Source of the DNA: CAWIHK01 sp963835935
Lineage (GTDB): Bacteria > Bacteroidota > Ignavibacteria > UBA10030 > CAVZMI01
DNA: 64,000 nt
Direction: 5' to 3'
NCBI GenBank assembly: GCA_963835935.1
Contig: CAWIHK010000001.1
Coordinates: 1,054,001 to 1,118,000 of the forward strand
The notes under the pieces are model-generated. The model was not told the DNA's origin and did no database searches. It saw only the letters and a list, made by a program, of their open reading frames with translations. The position numbers were made by a program, and so were the translations under genes. Below are positions 63,030 to 64,000 of the stretch, one piece after another (positions within the stretch are counted from its first letter, which is position 1; each line of letters starts with the position of its first letter).

Positions 63030-63074
63030 CTCCGAAGGAGTCTGCCAAAGGCATGGCTGCGCCACCTTCGGGAG
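63030..63074. repeat. Palindromic element between ilvC and cimA
   Basis: Outer arms CTCCGAAGG / CCTTCGGGAG with an inner TGCC-AAA-GGCA hairpin, GC-rich against an AT-rich spacer. Not followed by a T-run. Confidence 0.7.
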
Positions 63075-63208
63075 AATTACACGAATTTTAATGATGAACA
63101 GTAACTTTGTTGTGGCATTAAATTTATCGATTCAATTTGTGAAATTCGCGGCAAACGATTAAATGCTGAGCACCGAAAAATAAAAATATATTTTGAGCAG
63201 AGGTTGGC

Positions 63209-64000
63209 ATGCAACAGATCTATCTTTACGACACAACGCTTCGTGACGGTACTCAGGGGGAAGAAATATCCTACTCGGTAGAAGATAAACTTCGAATCGC
63301 AGAGCGGTTGGATGATTTTGGGCTTCATTACATCGAAGGAGGATGGCCTGGTTCTAATCCGAAAGATCTGGAATTCTTCAAACGCATTCGTTCCGTAAAA
63401 TTGAAAAATGCTAAGATTGCCGCTTTCGGAAGTACACGGCGCGTGAAAAATAAAGTGCAGGATGATACAAATATCTGCGCTCTCCTCGAAGCGGAAACAC
63501 CGGTCATTACCATTTTTGGAAAGAGCTGGTTGTTGCACGCTCAATCGGCTCTCGGTATAAGCGGCGGAGAAAATGTCGAAATAATCGAGGACTCAATATC
63601 GCATCTCAAATCACAGGGACGCGAGGTTATTTATGATGCGGAACATTTTTTTGATGGCTTCAAAGATAATCAGGAGTATGCGATTAGCACGATAAAGGCA
63701 GCCGAAAGTGCTGGAGCCGACATGATCGTTCTGTGCGACACAAATGGTGGAACAATGACTCGCGAACTTGTCGACATTATAAAAGTAGTGCGTTCTACGA
63801 TAAAAATTCCTTTTGGTATCCATGTCCATAACGATTGCGAACTCGCGGTTGCGAATTCGATCGAGGCTGTCCTGCAAGGCGCCATTCAGGTGCAGGGTAC
63901 CATCAATGGATTCGGTGAACGATGCGGCAACGCAAATCTTTGTTCCATCATTCCCAATCTTCAATTGAAACTTGGATTCCATTGTATCGACGATTCGAAC
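63209..64000 (+). CDS. cimA: Citramalate synthase, 3'-truncated
   Basis: 264 codons, open to the end of the window, ATG preceded by AGAGG. HMGL-like TIM barrel: YLYDTTLRDGTQGEEIS, EGGWPGSNPKDLEFF (typical of CimA rather than LeuA), VLCDTNGG, and the metal-binding HVHNDCELAVANS with GTINGFGERCGN. Condenses pyruvate and acetyl-CoA to citramalate, the threonine-independent path to isoleucine. Completes the branched-chain operon seen here. Confidence 0.92.
   Translation, partial: MQQIYLYDTTLRDGTQGEEISYSVEDKLRIAERLDDFGLHYIEGGWPGSNPKDLEFFKRIRSVKLKNAKIAAFGSTRRVKNKVQDDTNICALLEAETPVITIFGKSWLLHAQSALGISGGENVEIIEDSISHLKSQGREVIYDAEHFFDGFKDNQEYAISTIKAAESAGADMIVLCDTNGGTMTRELVDIIKVVRSTIKIPFGIHVHNDCELAVANSIEAVLQGAIQVQGTINGFGERCGNANLCSIIPNLQLKLGFHCIDDSN

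Overview
The window looks like chromosomal DNA of a free-living bacterium from the Bacteroidota/Ignavibacteriota (FCB) side of the tree. The evidence is a secreted S8 protease ending in a type IX secretion sorting domain, paired DUF5686 proteins with carboxypeptidase-like N-termini, a DUF5723 outer-membrane protein, a TonB-dependent receptor with a carboxypeptidase-like N-terminus, a membrane-anchored AraC regulator and a Bacteroidetes-type ketol-acid reductoisomerase. Most promoters I can read are TTGACA/TATAAT-like with 17-bp spacers. One accessory locus, the restriction-modification pair, instead carries a TTTG-N19-TANNTTTG promoter. I cannot name the species.

Layout. 1-6.4 kb: a 5'-truncated parvulin isomerase, an active/inactive M16 peptidase pair, a MoxR ATPase and the S8 protease. 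6.4-11.7 kb: two tandem 777-aa DUF5686 genes whose second copy still carries a fossil of the end of the S8 gene. 12-20 kb: a hemerythrin protein, then one giant gene of 2215 codons with a PLP-aminotransferase-like middle and a PEP-carboxykinase/HPr-kinase-like P-loop domain near the C-terminus, followed by a LEA14-like lipoprotein. 20-24.1 kb: tRNA-Val, Arg, Glu and Gln, TerC, an HGSNAT-like acyltransferase and a REC-DHp signalling protein. The tRNAs are surrounded by palindromic elements, two of which interrupt copies of the tRNA-Val 5' half. 24.2-32 kb: a long plus-strand run of purine genes (purC, purS, purQ), phosphatidylethanolamine synthesis (psd, pssA), two tatA genes, gatA, a NamZ-like muramidase, sucD and ndk. 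32-38 kb: a TPR protein, a DUF3467 protein, a poorly conserved patch and an envelope pair (large lipoprotein plus DUF5723 outer-membrane protein). 38-41 kb: a FemAB/GNAT-like protein and hslVU on the minus strand. 41-47 kb: YigZ, cupin plus AraC, membrane AraC and a TonB receptor. 47.4-49.2 kb: a NotI-family restriction enzyme with a D12-class adenine methylase.

49.3-54.3 kb holds an arginine operon on the minus strand (argC-argJ-argB-argR-argG). Its promoter is overlapped by ARG-box-like palindromes, which suggests feedback by the ArgR encoded inside the operon. 54.5-64 kb holds a divergent branched-chain amino acid operon (ilvB-ilvN-gltB-ilvC-cimA) preceded by a 54-codon leader peptide packed with Ile, Leu and Val codons and by alternative RNA pairings typical of transcription attenuation.

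The strongest candidates for something undescribed are the giant two-enzyme protein, the palindromes set into tRNA fragments, and the Ile/Leu/Val attenuator. All functional calls are by eye from sequence; no database search was run.
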